From: Coix lacryma-jobi var. lacryma-jobi
Taxonomy: Eukaryota; Streptophyta; Magnoliopsida; Poales; Poaceae
Direction: 5' to 3'
NCBI GenBank assembly: GCA_009763385.1
Contig: CM019826.1
Location: 96,146,848 to 96,210,847, forward strand
Length of the DNA stretch: 64,000 nucleotides
The position numbers and the translations under genes were made by a program. Shown here piece after piece: positions 34,985 through 45,960 of the stretch (positions are counted from its first letter, which is position 1; each line of letters begins with the position of its first letter). The notes beneath the pieces were generated by a model. That model searched no databases. It was not told the DNA's origin and saw only the letters and a list, made by a program, of their open reading frames with translations.

Positions 34985-36329
34985 AAGAAAACACGCATTT
35001 TTTTCCGAGTCTGGGGGGGCGGTACCCCCTTGTCAGCCCCCGAGGGAGGCTCGACCCTGAGCAGCAGGGGTCGAGGCTACTTAAGATGCTAAGCAAAATG
35101 AACGACAATGCACGAGTTTGTTCATTGATTTTGACATGTTTGTACAAAGCGACAGAATATGCTAGGCATCGAGCCCTTAAGGGTAGAAGCGACGTAGCTG
35201 AGAGATGTTCCACGCGTTCGCCAGGATTCTGCCTTGATTGTCGTAGAGCTTGTATGTTCTCGGGCTTGAGCACCTCAGCTACGGTGTATGGGCCTTCCCA
35301 TGGAGGGGTGAGCTTGTGGCGCCCTCGATTGTCTTGCAGCCGTCGAAGCACGAGGTCCCCCACCGCTAGGTCCCTTTTGCGTACGTGCTTGTTGTGGTAG
35401 CGTCGAAGCGTTTGCTGGTAGCGCGCGGAGTTGATGAGCGCCACGTCTCGGGCCTCCTCGAGTTGGTCCTTGGCGTTGGTGAGCTTTTCGTCATTGGTTT
35501 GCTCGTTGTAGGCTCGGAGTCGAGGGGAGCCGTACTCGAGGTCCGTAGGCAAGACGGCCTCGGCACCGTAGGTCAGGAAGAACGGAGTGAACCCGTTGGC
35601 TGACTTGGCGTTGTCCTGAGGCCCCACAGCACCGAGGGGAGCTCTGCAGCCCACCCCTTTCCAAAATTTTTGAGGGTTTTGAACAACCTCGGCTTCAGCC
35701 CATGGAGTATCATGCCGTTGGCGCGCTCGACCTGGCCGTTGCATTGAGGGTACGCGACCGAGGCCAGGTCACGCGAATGCTGTTGTCGTCGCAGAAGTTG
35801 GTGAACTTTTTGCCCGTGAATTGGGTGCCATTGTCGGTGATGATGACGTTGGGCACACCAAACCGTACATGATGTTGGCGATGAACTCGACAGCCTTCTC
35901 GGAGGTGGGGTCGCCTATCGGCTTAGCCTCGATCCACTTGGTGAACTTGTCGATGGCCACGAGCACGTGTGAGTGCCCTCCACTTGTCTTTTTGAGGGGA
36001 CCTACAAGGTCGAGCCCCCAAACGGCGAATGGCCAAGTAATTGGATCATCTGCAGGGCATGTGCGGGTTGGTGCGTCTGCTTGGCGTAGAATTGACACCC
36101 ATGGCATGCCCGGACCAAAGCGCTTGGCGTCTCCAACGGCAGTCGGCCAATAGAAGCCTTGACGGAAGGCGTTCCCAACCAGGTCCTTGGCGCTGGCTGG
36201 TGGCCGCAAGCCCCGAGTGCATGTCGTCGAGGAGCTTGCGGTCCTTCCTCGAGTGTGGATGCAGCGCTGAAGGATCCCGGTCGGACTTCGTCGATACAGT
36301 TCCCGTTCCATCACTGTAGATGACGTAGG
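34985..36329 (-). pseudogene. Element D integrase
   Basis: Minus-strand pieces in several frames: zinc-domain remnants (GFYWPTAVGDAKRF near 36150), the first aspartate in WGLDLVGPLKKTSGGHSHVL near 36000, IDKFTKWIEAKPIG, a damaged second-aspartate region near 35830, the glutamate in CNGQVERANGMILHGLKP near 35690-35745, and the C-terminal part NGFTPFFLTYGAEAVLPTDL and LVLRRLQDNRGRHKLTPPWE, then GPYTVAEVL. At least three frameshifts. Confidence 0.82.
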
Positions 36330-36859
36330 TCTTGGCCTCTCGAGCGATGCGTCGGGCCTCCGTCTTGTCTTCTGGTAGCTCGCCTTGCGTCAGGTAGTCG
36401 AGGTAGGGCGTCCGCCAGTCGAGGGGTCGTGATGAAGAAGAGGCGGGTGCGTCGACCTGCATCGCCTCAGCGGACGTCGAGGGGTCATTCCCAAGGGGTG
36501 GCGTTGAAAGTCGAGCCCCCGTGTCTAGCTCGAGGGGTGGCGTCGAGGGGCCAGCCCCTGGTCGATTTTGACGGATGGCTCGAAAATGTCCCTCGAGAAG
36601 ACGTCTGGTGGAACCGTGCCGCGCGTGGACGCCAACTTTGCCAGCTCGTCGGCGGCCCTCGTTGTACCTTCGAGCTATGTGGTTAAGCTCGAGGCCGTAG
36701 AACTTATCTTCTAGCTTGCGTACCTCCCCACAGTATGCTTCCATCCTGGGATCGATGCAGCTCGAGGCCTTCATGACCTGGTTGACGACGAGCTGCGAGT
36801 CCCCTCGAACGTCGAGGCGTCGAACCCCGAGCTCGAGGGCGATGCGCAGCCCATTAACG
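36330..36859 (-). pseudogene. Element D second RNase H-like domain
   Basis: Reads NNVAEYDALVNGLRIALELG, VRRLDVRGDSQLVVNQVMKA and KLEDKFYGLELNHIARRYNE. This is the additional RNase H fold (archaeal type) that Tat elements carry between the ordinary RNase H and the integrase. The acidic residues in AEYDAL and RGDSQLV are present. It is followed by a Pro/Ser-rich linker. Confidence 0.82.
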
Positions 36860-37559
36860 AGGGCGTCGTACTCGGCGACGTTGTTGGAGGCGGGGAAGTG
36901 CAAGCGTAGCAGGTAGCGCATGTGGACTCCGAGGGGTGAGATGAAGAGCAGGCCTGCGCCTGCCCCCGTCTTCATGAGGACCCGTCGAAGTACATGGTCC
37001 AGAGCTCGGCTTGCATCTGCGCCGCGGGAGCTGAGTGTCTGTCCATTCAGCAACGAAGTCTGCCAACGCTTGCGACTTGATGGCTTTTCGCGGGGCGTAG
37101 GTGATGGTCTCCCCCATTAGCTCGGCGGACCACTTGGCGATGCGCCCTGTGGCCTCCCGATTGTTGATGATCTCACCGAGGGGGAGGATGACACCACCGT
37201 TACGGGATGAGCGAGGAGTAGTGCTGGAGCTTGCGCCCCGTGATGATGATGCCGTAGAGCAGCTTCTGGATGTGCGGGTACCGGACCTTGGCCTCGGAGA
37301 GCACACCTCACTGGTGAAGTACACTGGCCGTTGGACCGGCAACGCATGACCCTCCTCGTGCCTCTCGACGACTATGACCGCGCTGACCACCTGAGTGGTT
37401 GCGGCCACATAGAGGAGGAGAGGCTCGGGGGAATCGCCATCCTGGGCTGGTTGTGGTGGGCACGAGAATTGGCGCGGAGGTCAGCAACCCCTTCAACTTG
37501 GTTAAGGCTTCCTCGGCTTCGATAGTCCACGCAAAGCGTTCCGTCTTCTTCAGCAGGCG
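36860..37559 (-). pseudogene. Element D RNase H
   Basis: Fragments: LTSAPILVPTT near 37470 (RT/RNase H junction), VVSAVIVVERHEEGHALPVQ, RPVYFTSEVCSPR, and YAPRKAIKSQALADFVAEWT near 37070-37130. Frameshifts near 37280-37310 separate the pieces. Confidence 0.75.
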
Positions 37560-38449
37560 GTAGAGGGGTAGTGCTTTTTCCCCTAGCCTCGAGATGAATC
37601 TGCTGAGAGCGGCCAGGCAGCCCGTCACTTCTGCAGCACCCTTGAGGTCTCGAATTGGGCCCATCCTCGTGACGGCTGAGATTTTTTCAGGGTTTGCCTC
37701 GATCCCCCGTTGTGAGACAATGTAGCCAAGCAGCATGCCTCGAGGCACACCAAAGGCACACTTCTCGGGGTTGAGCTTCACATTCTTGGCCCGGAGGCAC
37801 TCGAACGTGGTCTCGAGATCGCCGATGAGGTTCCCGACTTTCTTGTCTTCACCACGATGTCATCGACGTAAGCCTCGACGGTCTTCCTATGTGTACACCA
37901 AAAAATGCTGCATGCAACGTTGGTATGTTGCCCCGGCGTTTCGAAGGCCGAAGGGCATTGTAACGTAGCAAATACATGCCAAAAGGCGTAATAAAAGAGT
38001 TGCGAGTTCGTCGGACTTTTCATCTTAATTGGTGTAGCGGAATGGATACACATCAGGAACGAAAGCACTTGCACCCAGCAGTGGAATCGACAATCTGATC
38101 AATTCTAGGTAAAGGAAATGGAACTTTTGGGCATGCTTTATTCAGACCAGTGTAATCTACACACATCCGCATTTTTCCATTCTTTTTCCTAACTAGTACA
38201 GGGTTAGCTAGCCACTCTGGGTGAAATACCTCCTTGATGAATCCGGCCGCCAAAAGCTTGTGCACCTCCTCGCCGATGATCCTGCGCTTTTCCTCGTCGA
38301 AGCGGCGCAGGCGTTGCTTCACTCGGTCTGACCCGGCCTGGATCTCCAAGGCGTGCTCGGCGACTTCCCTCGGTATGCCCGCATGTCCGAGGGGCTCCAT
38401 GCAAACATGTGATGTTCGCGCGGAGAAAGTCAACGAGCACTGCTTCCTA
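37560..38449 (-). pseudogene. Element D reverse transcriptase
   Basis: Motifs: EEVHKLLAAGFIKEVFHPEW, LVRKKNGKMRMCVDYTGLNK, PFPLPRIDQIVDSTAG, the active-site YVDD in AYVDDIVVKT near 37850, KLNPEKCAFGVPRGMLLGYI and TGCLAALSRFISRLGEKALP. Frameshifts lie between about 37860 and 38080. About 37900-38232 is AT-rich with different codon use from the GC-rich flanks, although the protein is typical. Confidence 0.85.
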
Positions 38450-39392
38450 TTTGGGCTCGAGGCTGGTACGGATGGTCAGCGTCTTGCCATTGGCCGAGGT
38501 CGGGTCGACGGGTATCTGCTTGGTGTGCTCAGCCGGCTTGAAGGTGCCGGTGGGCTGTCTTTGCTTGCTTCTGGGGCCTCCTCGGTGGCCAAGGCTGCCA
38601 AGGCCTCGAGCGAGTCGAGGTGGACGTTGGCCTCCCCACGCTCGACGCACTCCACGTCGCAGTGGTACGCGTGCTCGTAGGAGGTGTCGACGGTGATGAC
38701 CCCTTTTGGCCCCGCATCTTGAGCTTCAAGTACGTGTAGTTGGGAACGCCATGAACTTGGCGTAGCCTGGCCGGCCGATGATGGCGTGGTTAGGTCCCTT
38801 GGAAGCCAACCACCACCTCGAAGGTGAGCGTTTCCTGACGGAAGTTTGCCGGCGTGCCGAAGCAAACCGGCAGGTCGATGCGCCCGAGGGGGTGGGCCTT
38901 CTTCCCTGGTACGACTCAGTGGAACCCCCCGACGCTGGGTCGGAGCTGACCCTCTGAAATCCCCAGGAGGTCGAGGGTCTCGAGGTATATGATGTTGAGG
39001 CTCGAGCCCCATCGCATCAACACCTTGGAGAACCGAACGTCGACTTGACGGGGTCGACGACGAGGGGGTACGCTCCCGGGTTTATGACACGGTCCGGATG
39101 GTCGTCACGGTCAAACGTGATCGGCGCATCAGACAGTCAAGGTACCGGGGGGCGTCGTGGACGAGTGCAAAGATCTCGAGGCGCTCCTTCTTTCTTTCTC
39201 GAGCTGAGAGCCCGACGGTCGGCCCCCCGTAGATCATGTAGCAGTCGCGCACCGGGGGGGAAGTTTACGGAAGTTACCGTCCGCGTCCCCTCCGCCGCGC
39301 CGTTTGTATCCTTGCCCACGAGCGCATCTTCTTCTTATCGCCGAGCTTGGAGTAGTAGCCTTTCAACAGTCGGCAGTCCTTTAACTTGTGAT
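38450..39392 (-). pseudogene. Element D protease region
   Basis: Minus-strand pieces: DCRLLKGYYSKLGD-type linker near 39345, YMIYGGP near 39235, ITFDRDDHPD near 39110, and a degenerate protease active-site region (MRWGSSLNIIYLETL) near 38960-39020, where relatives have DGGSSLNI. The aspartate is therefore lost. Several frames are needed. Confidence 0.65.
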
Positions 39393-40501
39393 TTACGGGC
39401 CCCTGTGGTAAGTGCAGGGATCCTCGAGCATCTGGTCGAAAACAGCCCCGTCAGGGGGGCCTCGGGGCTTCTTAGGCTCGAGGGCGCCTGCGAGCACCTC
39501 TTCGTCGTCGTCGTCATTGGCGCCGCGTGCTTCGCCTTCTGACCCTTGTTTTGATCTTCTTCTTTTGTTGCCATCATTGTTGTCGTTCTTGGCGTCGTTG
39601 CCCTTGTTCGAGCCCTCCGGCGCGATCACCGCCTTACCTTTGTCCGTGGAACGGCCAAAGAAGGCCCCCACTGCTTCGTCGCCCGAGGCAAAGCTGGTTA
39701 CGCGATCCATCAGGTCCTCGACCGTCCTGGGACGGTAGCGTCCTAGCTCATGAACTAGCTCTTGGCATGTCGTGCCCGCGAGGAACACTGAGATGACGTC
39801 CTCGTCAGGCACGTGGGGGAGCTCGAGGCGCTGCTTCGAGAACCACCGAGCAAAGTCGCGGAGGGGCTCGTCCGCCGCCTGCCTGCAATGCCGTAGGTCC
39901 CAGGGGTTGCCTGGGCGCAAGCAGGTCCCCTTGAAGTTCCCGTCGAAGACCCTGACTAGGTCGGCCCAGTCATCGATCCGATCCGGCGGGAGCCCCTCGA
40001 GCCACCGCGGGCGGTGTCCGAGAGGTAAAGTGGGAGTTGGCGTATGATCACACGGTCGTCGTTCTTTGCTCCAACCAGTTGGCAGCCTAGGCGGAAGTCC
40101 GAGAGCCAGAGCTTGGGCTCGACCTCCCCGTCATACTTCACGATGCTGGTCGGTGGTCGGAAGCGGTCGGGGAGGGTTGAGCTGCGGATAGCCCGGCTGA
40201 AGACTCTGGGGCCCGGGGGCTCGAGGACTTGCCGGTCTTCATCGCTGTCGTAGCGCCCCCCTCGATGGGCGCTAAAGCCACGCTCCTGGGCCCCCTTGTC
40301 CTTGCGCCGGCGGTTGATGTCATTGCGGGCGTCGTTGGGGTCTCGAGGTGGCCGGTTGTCGACGATCCGTTCGCGGACTGGCCTAGCTCGAGAGGTGTCC
40401 GGCTGGTGGACGGATGCCTCGCGCTCGTTGCGGGGCGTGTCCGCCGGCTTCCCCGAGGCTGCTCCGCGCCAGCGTGATGCCGAGCTCTCGGCCTGTTGCA
40501 C
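39393..40501 (-). pseudogene. Element D gag core
   Basis: Reads FSRAIRSSTLPDRFRPPTSI, YDGEVEPKLWLSDFRLGCQL and RQLPLYLSDTARG in one frame, then RPGNPWDLRHCRQAADEPLR, FARWFSKQRLELPHVPDEDV and FLAGTTCQELVHELGRYRPR in another; this is the Tat-type capsid domain. A basic, Asn/Lys-rich end follows. One frameshift near 39920-39990. Confidence 0.85.
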
Positions 40502-41325
40502 AGCGGCTGTCTCGAGGAGGTTCTTCTTTCACTTCCCCGAGCATGCGTCTAGCGTCGGGGTTGGAGACGGCGGCAGGTCACGGAGCATCATCGCCGCCGC
40601 CACCACGTTCTGCCCGTCTCGTGGGAAGCATACCTCGGGGCGTGCTGGTGCCCCGTCCTCGAGGATCCGCCGGTGGACCTCTCGAGCCCGACCTCGAGCT
40701 CCCGCTCCTCGGGGTTGGGGTGGTTTCCTGCATCAGGGTTTGCCGGAGCTGCAGCAGGTGTCGCCGTTCTTCCTCGGCTTTGGTGATTGCCTCTTGCACC
40801 TGCGCGAGTTGCGCCGCCCGGCCGTTGTTGTCGTGCTGAGGCGGTACAGCCGGTGCTGGAGGTTCGTCCCTCCTCTGAACACGTGATCCGCCTGTCGCGG
40901 CCACGTCGCTGGGCCTTCTAGATCGAGCACTGGCCTGCCGTCGTCGCCCTCGTCCTCGGTATCGCATGCAACCCCCTCGAGTTGGAAGCACTCCCTGGTG
41001 GGATCCCAGAGGTCGGGGTCGTGGTAGTCGTATTCGTCGGAGTCGGAGCTGTCGACGGCGTGCCGTCTTGGCAGATGCTGGGACCGCAGCTCGCGGTACC
41101 ATTCTCCGACGGTGGGTCGCTGGGGAGGCTCGATGGCTCGCGTGACGTCGCGGTTGACGTACGCGGGGTGGACGGTCTCCAGGTTGGCCATGGCCTGCAG
41201 TAGCACGCCCGGGCGCTCCTCCTGGCCTGCTGTCGGTCGGTCCCAACGACGCTCGTTGATCTGGCAGGCGTAGGCTGCTGCGGAGTTGTCGAGGCCGAAC
41301 GGGGTCCGCCGGCGTCGAGCGCGGT
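40502..41325 (-). pseudogene. Element D gag N-terminal region, up to the element E insertion
   Basis: Minus-strand frame with RTPFGLDNSAAAYACQINER near 41290, a Gln/Ala-rich coiled-coil-like stretch (LAQVQEAITKAEEERRHLLQ) near 40740-40830, and Pro/Arg-rich linkers. The frame changes near 40860. It is cut at 41325 by E; its upstream continuation lies from 53293. Confidence 0.65.
41321..41325. other. Target-site duplication of element E, left copy (GCGGT)
   Basis: GCGGT precedes the TGTTAACACC start of E and is repeated at 53288-53292. Confidence 0.93.
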
Positions 41326-41735
41326 TGTTAACACCGAGTTTTCGCACTATGACAAGTGGACCGGCGCTACGATAATTCGGCGAACGCCGTCGCTTGAAGG
41401 ATTCGACAGACGGCGGATGCGGTCGGCTAACTCAATGTATTCGGCAAGGCTGTGAAAGCGATTAGTCAACAGCGAGCGGGTTCGGCAACGTACCGCTACG
41501 GTCGGTTACCTCGAGCCAAGTCAGTTTGCGACGAATACAGCATGTCGAGAGATTTAGCGACGGGAATCTCGTTCATTTTAGCGCATGCCGGTTATTAAAG
41601 GAAGCTTGGAGCAAAAGGCATCATGTTTCTGATAGTTTCCTAATTTATCATTGTAATCGTGTTCTTCTAGGACTCAGATAGGTTTCCTGTTTTATCGTTG
41701 TAATCGTGTCCTCCTAGGACTCGTAGGACACCAGG

Positions 41736-41746
41736 TATAAATATAA
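41736..41746 (+). promoter_or_regulatory. TATA box of element E 5' LTR
   Basis: TATAAATATAA, kept as TATAAATATAAA at 52256-52267 in the other LTR. It sits about 150 bp before the stem-loop array, so the array should be transcribed. Confidence 0.75.
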
Positions 41747-41888
41747 CCCTGAGACTATTGTAAATCTGTTCACAATCAATACAACCAACCCCGGCCCCGT
41801 GCCGTCTTCGAGTCCAAGTCGTGTCGTCGTGTTCTTCGAGAGAGGCCATCGATCCGTCGACCTCCGTAAGTTCCGGCAACCTTGTTAT

Positions 41889-42025
41889 CATGTCTAGTAT
41901 CGTGCGGCGGATTTAGATATGGTGCAAGTAGTCTCGTACGTTAAGCTTAGTATCGTGCGGCGGATTTAAGCTTATGACGGGAAGTCTTTGTTTATGTCTT
42001 GTATCGTGCGGCGGATTGAGACATG
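41889..42025 (+). ncRNA. Three stem-loops with an identical loop in element E 5' leader RNA
   Basis: Hairpins at 41889-41921, 41942-41974 and 41993-42025. All share the 17-nt loop GTATCGTGCGGCGGATT. The 8-bp stems differ: CATGTCTA with TAGATATG, TAAGCTTA with TAAGCTTA, TATGTCTT with GAGACATG (G-T pairs allowed). A diverged loop (GTGTCGTGCGGCAGGCG) recurs near 42318. The same array is at about 52415-52548. Changing stems with a fixed loop suggests selection on RNA structure; no known RNA family was recognised. Confidence 0.65.
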
Positions 42026-42772
42026 AGTAAAGATAGTTATCGGCTCTGTTAGATTTGGCAATCTGATAGATTCATTAATTTACCTTGTGTTATATGTTTT
42101 GCTATGTTTATCTTATCATAACACTTTTGCCCAATCTAGATACCGTCCGGTTTCGGCTCCATCTTTATAGATCTGCTCTGTTCTTTCATGCTTATTACTG
42201 AAGAGTCGTTATGCAGTAGATCTAATGTTCGTAATAGCCGAATTGGATCGTATCTAGGTTGCCACGTGGTGAGGGTTCACGCATGCTAAGTGTGTTTGAT
42301 CTATGACAAGGCTAGGTGTCGTGCGGCAGGCGCAGGCTTTGGATTAGCTTAGTCATGCTTAGCTTGTATGTTCAATCTCCATGGACCCCAACTCGGTTGT
42401 ACAATCGAGATTGGTTAAGTTTCAACTTACATACAATACGTCATGCAAGTACGATTCTCATGCAAACATGTTCGACAACCTGTTATTCACATAACTCTGT
42501 TCATATTGCCGAATAACCTTTAAACCTGTTGGCAGATAGCTTTCATAGCTATATGTCGTCGTAAATGGCTTCAGGGCCGTATATTTTGGAACTGTCTGGT
42601 CACACCCGGCATGTTCCAGCTTTGTATTTAACGGTTTATCTCCCTTGTTAGTTACAGGTCAAACTGACTGGCACGCACCGGACTTCTGAGCACCCGGGCC
42701 ACGATTGAAGCCAGCTTTTTCCGGCTTGCCGTGTGCTTGGCGCAGTGCCACTTTTTGCGCCAACACACTTTT

Positions 42773-42790
42773 TGGCACGCCCGGTGGGAC
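42773..42790 (+). other. Element E primer-binding site
   Basis: TGGCACGCCCGGTGGGAC starts seven bases after the LTR end, in the position of a tRNA 3'-end match. The tRNA was not identified. Confidence 0.65.
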
Positions 42791-42811
42791 AAACACTTTT
42801 TTCCTGCAGCA

Positions 42812-44529
42812 ATGGTCGAAGTCACTGAAGCCGAGGCCAGCAACAAGGCGGGGCTCGTGCAGGTGCAGCTCACCGAATTACCCGACGAGTACAGAGAGCA
42901 GGTGGAGGATGCTTGTGCCGAATTCCAGGCCAAGTGCCTAGAAGCCTTTTCAAGAACAAGGGCGGAAAGGTTCGCCGTCTGCACGATCTGCCGAAACCCG
43001 TCCAGCCCACCCGAATGATCCCGGGGAAGCGAGGTAGTGTTGAAAATGTCTCATATGATCAACGAAGCTGTCTCTGGTGCCATCGGTCGCATGCATGGGG
43101 CGTTTCTCAACACCTTCCGCACCATCATGATCGCCCAATTCGGCCCCAAGGCCGATGAACTTATGGAGGCCGATTTTGGCCTATAGCAGGACCACATCTT
43201 TTCAATCTGCCGAATCACCTCAAGGGGGCAGGAGCTGCTGGTGAGGAGACCCCGCCTAAGGCTCAATCGAGCGGGATGACCATTCAAGAGAAGCACACGC
43301 CAGAGGGCCAGATGCCGACTATGAGTCAGCTCACGTTCGGCGCTAAGGGTCAGCCGCCGGAGTCAACGCGCAAGATCTCCCCGCAAACCTATAGGCTCAT
43401 AAAGGCTACTATGGAAACGGGTACCATGAGATGCTTGAGCCTCACAACATAGAGGGTGCCCCACATCCAGGGTACGGGAAGCCGACGGCCGAGAGGACCG
43501 CCGACTCTAATGTCGATGTCATGCTAGAGAGGATGGCAGATATGATGCAGCGCACTTTCGGCCTGAAGCCTAAGGGTACCTATGCTTACAGATCTCCGTT
43601 CCCCGAATGGTTCCACCGTGTGGCTCTACCTCCCAGAGTCAAGGTGCCGACAGACCTGTCCAAGTTCTCCAGCTTAGACGACACTAGCACGGTGGAGCAC
43701 ATCAGTCTCTATCTACTAAGCTTGTGGGAGGCTATACCGAGGATGCCTTCAGGGTTCGGTACTTCCCGTCTTCGCTCACTGGGCCGGCGTTCGCTTGGTT
43801 CACGTCTCTGCCCACCGGGCTCTATTCTCTCTTGGGCAGACTTGGAACAGAAGTTCCATACGCACTTCTACACGGGCACCAGGAGAAGAGCTGGTGGACA
43901 TCATGTATGTGCGCCAGAGGCCGAATGAGACACCGCAGGACTACCTACGCAGGTTTAGGGAAGTCAAAAGCCAGTGCTTCGGCATGTACCTGCCGGACGA
44001 CCAGCTTCCACCATTGGCCGTGGCGGGCATGCTCCCAAGCATCAGAGACAAGCTCTTCGGCCAGGAGTTCGAGGACCTAGGTCATCTCTCTCGCCGGCTG
44101 AATGAAATGACCATCCAGGCGCAAGGCTTCCGGAGGGAAGGGCGCTTCCAGAGAGACAATGTCGCGGCCCAGATGTATCAAGCTTTCCTGGACGAAGCCG
44201 ATGACTATTCCGATGCCGAAGATGAGGTGGCCGCTGCAGAGTTCAACTGGGACAAAGAACCGACCCAGGCCAACAAGCAGTGGCTGCGCCAGCAGAAGGG
44301 GCATACGACTTCGACGTCACCAAGGCCGACAAACTCTTCGAGTTCTGATTGCCGAAGGAGAGTCAGGCTACCCCCGGATCACCCGATGCTACGTCTTGGA
44401 GGGGTTAAGGACAAGAAGTACTGCGGCTTTCATAACACTAACACCCATTCTATTAATGACTACCGTGTGTTCAGGACAAGGATCCAGAAGGCCATCCAGG
44501 ATGGGCACATCAGGTTCAATGGCAGATGA
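42812..44529 (+). pseudogene. Element E gag
   Basis: Start at 42812 (MVEVTEAEASNKAGLVQVQL). Frame changes near 42950, 43045, 43190 and 43720. The capsid-like region reads FPEWFHRVALPPRVKVPTDL, then QRPNETPQDYLRRFREVKSQ, GMYLPDDQLPPLAVAGMLPS and GHLSRRLNEMTIQAQGF. An acidic stretch follows, and near 44410 a C-x2-H-x5-H-like motif (KKYCGFHNTNTHSINDYRVF) in place of a CCHC knuckle. The frame ends at 44529. Confidence 0.82.
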
Positions 44530-45388
44530 AGGTCGATGCCAACCCTTCGCCCAGACTCCGTGTTTCGTCTCAGTGAACATGGTAGCCCCGGAGGATCCCA
44601 AGGCAAGGGCAAGGTCAAGGTCCTCACCTCCAACAAGGCGCGAGTCTGGCGCAGTGGATCCCGATCGGCAAATCACTGGTGATGAGCTCCGGCAGCACGC
44701 CCAAGTCGCGAATAGCCGATACGAGCACGGAGAGTCTTCCAGGCGCAGGCCTACTCACAGAGATCTCCTTAACAAGTGGCGCCGGCAAAAGGAGAAAGAG
44801 AGAGGCGTCTCCAACACGAAGAACAGGAGCACACAGAGGGAGCATCAGCGCGAAGACGATTACACAGGGGAGCACCGGTATCGTCTGGAGGAAGGGCTTA
44901 CCACAGAGAACAGGCCCATCGCTGGGAGCAAGAACGCCGCCAAGAGCGGGAGCAAGCTCACTGGGGCTGTCCGTTCTTCCGCCACTGCTGGAACGAAGGC
45001 TTGAAACTGCCTTCCGTCAACAACTGCCGCCCCGAATGCAGCGATCAGTACCAGGGGTATAGGCAGGATCGGGTCAACCGCCGTCCCGTCCATGAAAGGT
45101 TGGGAGCACGCATCCCAATGGACGATCGGCGCCTAAAAATGAGGAGCCTTGGTCGGCAAGCCAAAAGATGTGCCGACCAGGAGTGGGTGCATCACCGGGA
45201 CGACAGCGAGGAGGTACAGCCCGCCCATATAGGTGGCAAAAGGGCAATGGTGCCCACCAGGGCTCAGGAAAAGCCAGAAAAAGGAGAGTGCAACGCCTCC
45301 GGAATAGGGAGTTGGAAGAAGCCGCCGGTGGGAAGAAGCAAGAGGGCGTCCGAAGGAAAAGCCAGACAACAATGGCAAAGGCGCTGGC
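44530..45388 (+). pseudogene. Element E gag-protease linker
   Basis: Basic, Arg/Gln/Glu-rich sequence in shifting frames (DLLNKWRRQKEKERGVSN near 44760; RVNRRPVHERLGARIPMDDR near 45075). It resembles the low-complexity nucleocapsid-like linker of Tat Gag-Pol. No catalytic motif. Confidence 0.55.
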
Positions 45389-45960
45389 GTGGCCATGACT
45401 TTCTTCCTTCCCCTGGAATTCATGGCTCCAATCGGCCAGGGGGCACAGGACGAAGCGCGTTCGAACTCCGACGAGGCCGAGCACATCGAGCTCGCGGCAC
45501 AGCTCATGTTGTCTCAGAAGGCAGCATTTGACAAGCAAGCTAAGCATCGGCATTTGAAGCCATTATATGTCAAGGGGTACGTCAACGGAAAGCCGCTAAC
45601 CAAGATGTTTGTCGATGGCGGTGCAGCGATCAACATCATGCCTTACGCCACCTTCAGAAAGCTGGGCATGAACGATGAAGATCTGCTCAAACGGACATGA
45701 TACTCCGTGACTTTGCCGGCAATCCTTCTGACACTCGGGGTGCCGTGCACGTGGAACTGATGATAGGATCCAAGACTCTCATCACGACCTTCTTTGTCAT
45801 TGACGGCAAGGGGGCATACAGCCTGCTTTGGGCAGGGATTGGATCCATGCCAACTGTTGCATAGCTTCGACCATGCACCAAATACTCATCCAGTGGGTTG
45901 GAGATGACATCGAGATTCTCCAAGCTGATGACTCGGTGAGTGTTGCTACCATTGACCCAC
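45389..45960 (+). pseudogene. Element E protease
   Basis: Reads HLKPLYVKGYVNGKPLTKMF then VDGGAAINIMPYATFRKLG, the plant retropepsin active site as DGGA, near 45610. After a TGA at 45700 in that frame the domain continues in another frame as GAYSLL(L)GRDWIH-like near 45815-45850 and CIPSTMHQILIQWVGDDIEI. One or two single-base indels break it. Confidence 0.78.

Larger units (their letters stand above)
41326..42765 (+). repeat. Element E 5' LTR
   Basis: 1440 bp, matching 51838-53287 closely. TATA box at 41736-41746, then a leader with three stem-loops (41889-42025). Confidence 0.93.
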
